DNA of 64,000 nt, taken from contig NZ_CBDDRA010000003.1 in NCBI RefSeq assembly GCF_965232925.1, forward strand, positions 186,001 through 250,000, in the 5' to 3' direction. Origin of the DNA: Tumidithrix helvetica. GTDB lineage: Bacteria > Cyanobacteriota > Cyanobacteriia > Pseudanabaenales > Pseudanabaenaceae. The notes beneath the pieces are model-generated. The model worked only from the letters and a program-made list of their open reading frames with translations, did no database searches and was not told the origin of the DNA. The position numbers and the translations under genes are program-made. Position 1 is the stretch's first letter, and each line of letters opens with the position of its first letter. This document shows, in pieces, positions 61,443 to 64,000 of this stretch.

Positions 61443-62447
61443 TTAGGAATTTAGATAAGTTGAGGATAGAAAACCAAGCAAATTACTGAAGCTACCTGTT
61501 ACATAGGCAGTGATTTGGTTATTCAGAATATGGGTAGCAGGGAGGCTATCGACACCCATAGCAATACAGAGAAAAGCCAGATAGAGAATCGAATACTTAA
61601 ACACAGAACGGGCAGTTTGGCGATCGCTAGGATTTTGCAAAAGCTGATAAGCCTTTTGAATAAATACCCCACCTAAGTAAAGTGCGATCGCTGTGTAAAT
61701 CACCCCCATGACATGCAAAGGGTAGACCAGTAGCATCGTTACAGGCACTAACAAAATCGTGTAAATCAAGATTTGCTTGGCTGTTGCAGCATCGCCTTCG
61801 ACCACTGGCAACATGGGTACACCAACCTTGGCATATTCATCGCGAATCATCAGAGCCAAAGCCCAGAAGTGTGGAGGTGTCCAGACAAAAATAATCGCAA
61901 ATAAAATCCAAGCTGCCCAACTGAGGTCGCCTGTCACCGCCGCCCAACCCACCAGTGGAGGAATTGCGCCTGCTGCACCGCCAATTACAATGTTTTGCGT
62001 ACTCGATCGCTTGAGCCAACAGGTGTAAATGCCAACGTAGGTTGCAATGCCAGACATTGCCAAAACTGCCGCTAAAAGATTCGCACAAACCGCCAATAGT
62101 GTAAAAGAAATAATTGCCAGAGCGATCGCAAAGATCAGGGCATCTCTGGGGCTTACTCGTCCAGAAGGAAGCGGACGCCAGCGCGTGCGTTCCATCACAT
62201 AGTCAATATCGCGATCGTAGAGACAGTTAATCGTATTTGCTGATGCCGCTGCCAATGCCCCACCTAAGACTGTCGTCAACATCAAGACTGCATCAACCTG
62301 CCCCTCTGAGGCAATCCACATTGCTCCTGCGGTCGTGATCAAGAGCAATACAATGATGCGAGGCTTAGTTAACTGGACGTAACTTTGAAGCACTTCATAG
62401 AGGTTCCGATTACGTCGTGCGACATCGGCATAGATAAGTTCTTGCAT
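61443..62447 (-). CDS. ctaB: Protoheme IX farnesyltransferase (heme O synthase)
   Basis: 334 residues with about nine membrane helices of the UbiA family. The prenyl-diphosphate motif NCLYDRDID and RTRWRPLPSGRV are conserved. It converts heme B to heme O for cytochrome oxidase. The upstream gene ctaA makes heme A from it, and both are on the minus strand 99 bases apart. Confidence 0.96.
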   Translation of the reverse strand: MQELIYADVARRNRNLYEVLQSYVQLTKPRIIVLLLITTAGAMWIASEGQVDAVLMLTTVLGGALAAASANTINCLYDRDIDYVMERTRWRPLPSGRVSPRDALIFAIALAIISFTLLAVCANLLAAVLAMSGIATYVGIYTCWLKRSSTQNIVIGGAAGAIPPLVGWAAVTGDLSWAAWILFAIIFVWTPPHFWALALMIRDEYAKVGVPMLPVVEGDAATAKQILIYTILLVPVTMLLVYPLHVMGVIYTAIALYLGGVFIQKAYQLLQNPSDRQTARSVFKYSILYLAFLCIAMGVDSLPATHILNNQITAYVTGSFSNLLGFLSSTYLNS

Positions 62448-62546
62448 CTATCGACTCCAAAATAGAGGTTTTGTAATTTGTCTGTAGGGAGTTCCCAAAA
62501 GCTTGCAAAGATCGTGGCTAGTGATTGAATTCGCGATCGAAATTAC

Positions 62547-63512
62547 TCAAGAGACTGCATCCAGTTTCTCTGGATCTTGGCGTGTGAGATCGCGCAACGC
62601 TAAAACCGTGAAACAAACTAAAGCTCCAAGTAAAGCGGCTCCTGTAGCTTGGTGAGCAACGGTGAGCGGTTCAACTTGCAGGTGTAACTTATAGGTGGTA
62701 TATCCGATCGCGACTTGCGCAAACAAACAAATCCCGACCACATAGGATAGCCGTCTCAGTATGGGGTGAAGCGCAGCCGTTTTCCAAGCGATTGCGACCA
62801 CTGCGATCGCTGCCAAGCTAGCAGGCACAACCCCAATTAAGTGACTATTCATCACTGCACATAATTCTTCGTTGGCAAAACATTGATGTAATGCCCAACG
62901 CGAGGCAACCAAGCCACCCAAGATACTTTGCAAGTAAACCAATATAGCCGCTGTTAGACCGGCCCAAGGCAATTTGCCAGCAGTGTGATTTGGTGTATAA
63001 GGAATCAGTGCTACGGTAATACTCAAGAGGCTAGAGAAGAATAGTAAGCCCGTACCAAGGTGGGCTGTAACGATATCAAATCGGAGCAGTTCTGTAACCG
63101 TCAGCCCACCTAAAACGCCTTGAAAAATCACCAAAAATACTGCCCATGTTGCGCCCCAAGGCAACCATTTGGGTAGTGTGCGACGAAACCACCAGACTAA
63201 ACCCGCAAAAATCAAGGTTAAAAATCCGACTGAAGAGGCAACCAAACGGTGAAACCACTCTAGAAACACCTGTAGGTTCATTTGAGCAGTAGGAATTACT
63301 TCGCCATAACACAGCGGCCAATCAGGACAGGATAATCCTGCATTCATCACCCTTGTGGCACTGCCCAAGCCCATGAGAAAAAATGTAGCGATCGCTAGAG
63401 TAAAGACAAGGCGGCGCACATAAACAATTGGCTCGGGTTTGGAATTCGCTTGTGTTTCGCTGTGGGAAATGGTTGGAACAGAAAGGGAGTCAGCCATTTG
63501 GAAATGATTCAC
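62547..63512 (-). CDS. ctaA: Heme A synthase (CtaA/COX15)
   Basis: 321 residues from ATG 63512 (ATG 63497 is an alternative). Eight membrane helices and paired histidines: WFHRLVAS, TAHLGTG, NSHLIGV and AHQATGA. NAGLSCPDWPLCYG is the conserved first loop with two cysteines. It oxidises heme O to heme A. The 283-base gap upstream shows no gene; AT-rich sequence there likely holds the promoter. Confidence 0.95.
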   Translation of the reverse strand: MNHFQMADSLSVPTISHSETQANSKPEPIVYVRRLVFTLAIATFFLMGLGSATRVMNAGLSCPDWPLCYGEVIPTAQMNLQVFLEWFHRLVASSVGFLTLIFAGLVWWFRRTLPKWLPWGATWAVFLVIFQGVLGGLTVTELLRFDIVTAHLGTGLLFFSSLLSITVALIPYTPNHTAGKLPWAGLTAAILVYLQSILGGLVASRWALHQCFANEELCAVMNSHLIGVVPASLAAIAVVAIAWKTAALHPILRRLSYVVGICLFAQVAIGYTTYKLHLQVEPLTVAHQATGAALLGALVCFTVLALRDLTRQDPEKLDAVS

Positions 63513-63795
63513 TCGACAACAACTGGATAGAGATCGTGATGTAATGCCGTAGGATATTTCAAATTTTGGGCATCTCGATTGTTTTTATTCTTACCAATTT
63601 GTTAAGAATATCTAAGAAACTCAACAAAATTTAATTTATCTTGAGGCATATACAACCACCTATAGTAAGTGAGACTAAATACCTATCGTAGATGACTTAA
63701 CAATTTCTGAAGATACTTCTAAAAACCTTAAGGATCTTAGCTTAGAGATCTCGTAATTCTAACTTTGGCAATCTCGCCAACTTGGCTACCAAGAA

Positions 63796-64000
63796 TCAAC
63801 GTCCTAGAAAAGGTTTTCGTCTCTCATGGCGGCGCTGTTTCAAAATTTCGACTAGCTGACTGCGTTGCTGGGGTGTCAAAATTTCTCGCGTTGCCAGCAT
63901 ACGCTCAAAATGAATTTGTTCGAGCTTTTGTCTCAGCCCTTGAACTTGGTTAAATTTTTCTCGTACTCGATCGCTTGAGGCTGAGTCAGACATGAGGCTT
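63796..64000 (-). CDS. Spy/CpxP-like protein, C-terminal part (partial)
   Basis: The reading frame is open at the window edge, so only the last 67 codons or so are seen. LREK.., LEQIHFERMLATREILTPQQRSQLVEILKQRR is the LTxxQ-type helix of Spy/CpxP periplasmic proteins. An ATG at 63993 is in frame but is probably internal. The protein binds metals or misfolded proteins in related families; here the role is unknown. Confidence 0.6.
   Translation of the reverse strand, partial: SLMSDSASSDRVREKFNQVQGLRQKLEQIHFERMLATREILTPQQRSQLVEILKQRRHERRKPFLGR

Overview
The window looks like chromosomal DNA of a filamentous or Pseudanabaena-type cyanobacterium. The octamer GCGATCGC (HIP1) is scattered through almost every gene, and several families are typical of cyanobacteria: devB/devC exporters, a kinase fused to GUN4, a BT1 folate/biopterin transporter, a RarA with a C-terminal methyltransferase-like extension, ClpP, and a ctaA-ctaB pair. 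The genus is an inference.

Layout. (1) 1-5850: a + strand phosphonate uptake and breakdown cluster: end of an ABC ATPase, a double-domain permease, a phosphonoacetaldehyde hydrolase-like enzyme, an FAD amine oxidase-like enzyme, an AllA-like protein, a PhnZ-like HD oxygenase and a Nudix hydrolase. (2) 5850-9047: two adjacent small inverted-repeat elements, a TPR protein, an ADP-ribosylglycohydrolase-like protein, a GIY-YIG membrane protein, an unlisted 44-residue membrane protein and tRNA-Gly(GCC). (3) 9048-38946: a genomic island of about 30 kb. Its borders are the intact tRNA-Gly and a 46-bp copy of the tRNA 3' end (43/46 identical). It is packed with DNA phosphorothioation (Dnd) and nuclease/helicase genes. 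(4) 39093-58658: core genes (rarA, fabD, clpP, devBC, argJ, ubiX, two kinases, a transporter). (5) 58766-61110: a truncated ATPase remnant followed by a Septu-like ATPase/HNH pair. (6) 61443-64000: ctaB, ctaA and the end of a Spy/CpxP-like protein.

How the island works together (inference): dndC-dndD-dndE (+) with dndA on the opposite strand would insert sulfur into DNA. dndB is not seen. On the left lie a PLD-helicase, a 57-residue coupled protein, an SMC-like ATPase, a PDDEXK nuclease, two Dnd-associated protein 4 copies and an HNH nuclease with a possible sulfur-binding domain. On the right a seven-gene minus operon encodes a second PAPS-reductase-like protein, two GHKL ATPases, a GIY-YIG protein, an SF2 helicase, a PLD protein and DndA. 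Next come a CopG-MazF module, a DUF4007 protein with a 1162-residue ATPase, and a Dnd-associated methyltransferase with an internal duplication. A small XRE repressor gene sits between the first two modules next to palindromic sites and is a candidate switch. The GHKL/helicase/PLD operon that ends in dndA is the best candidate for a poorly described system.
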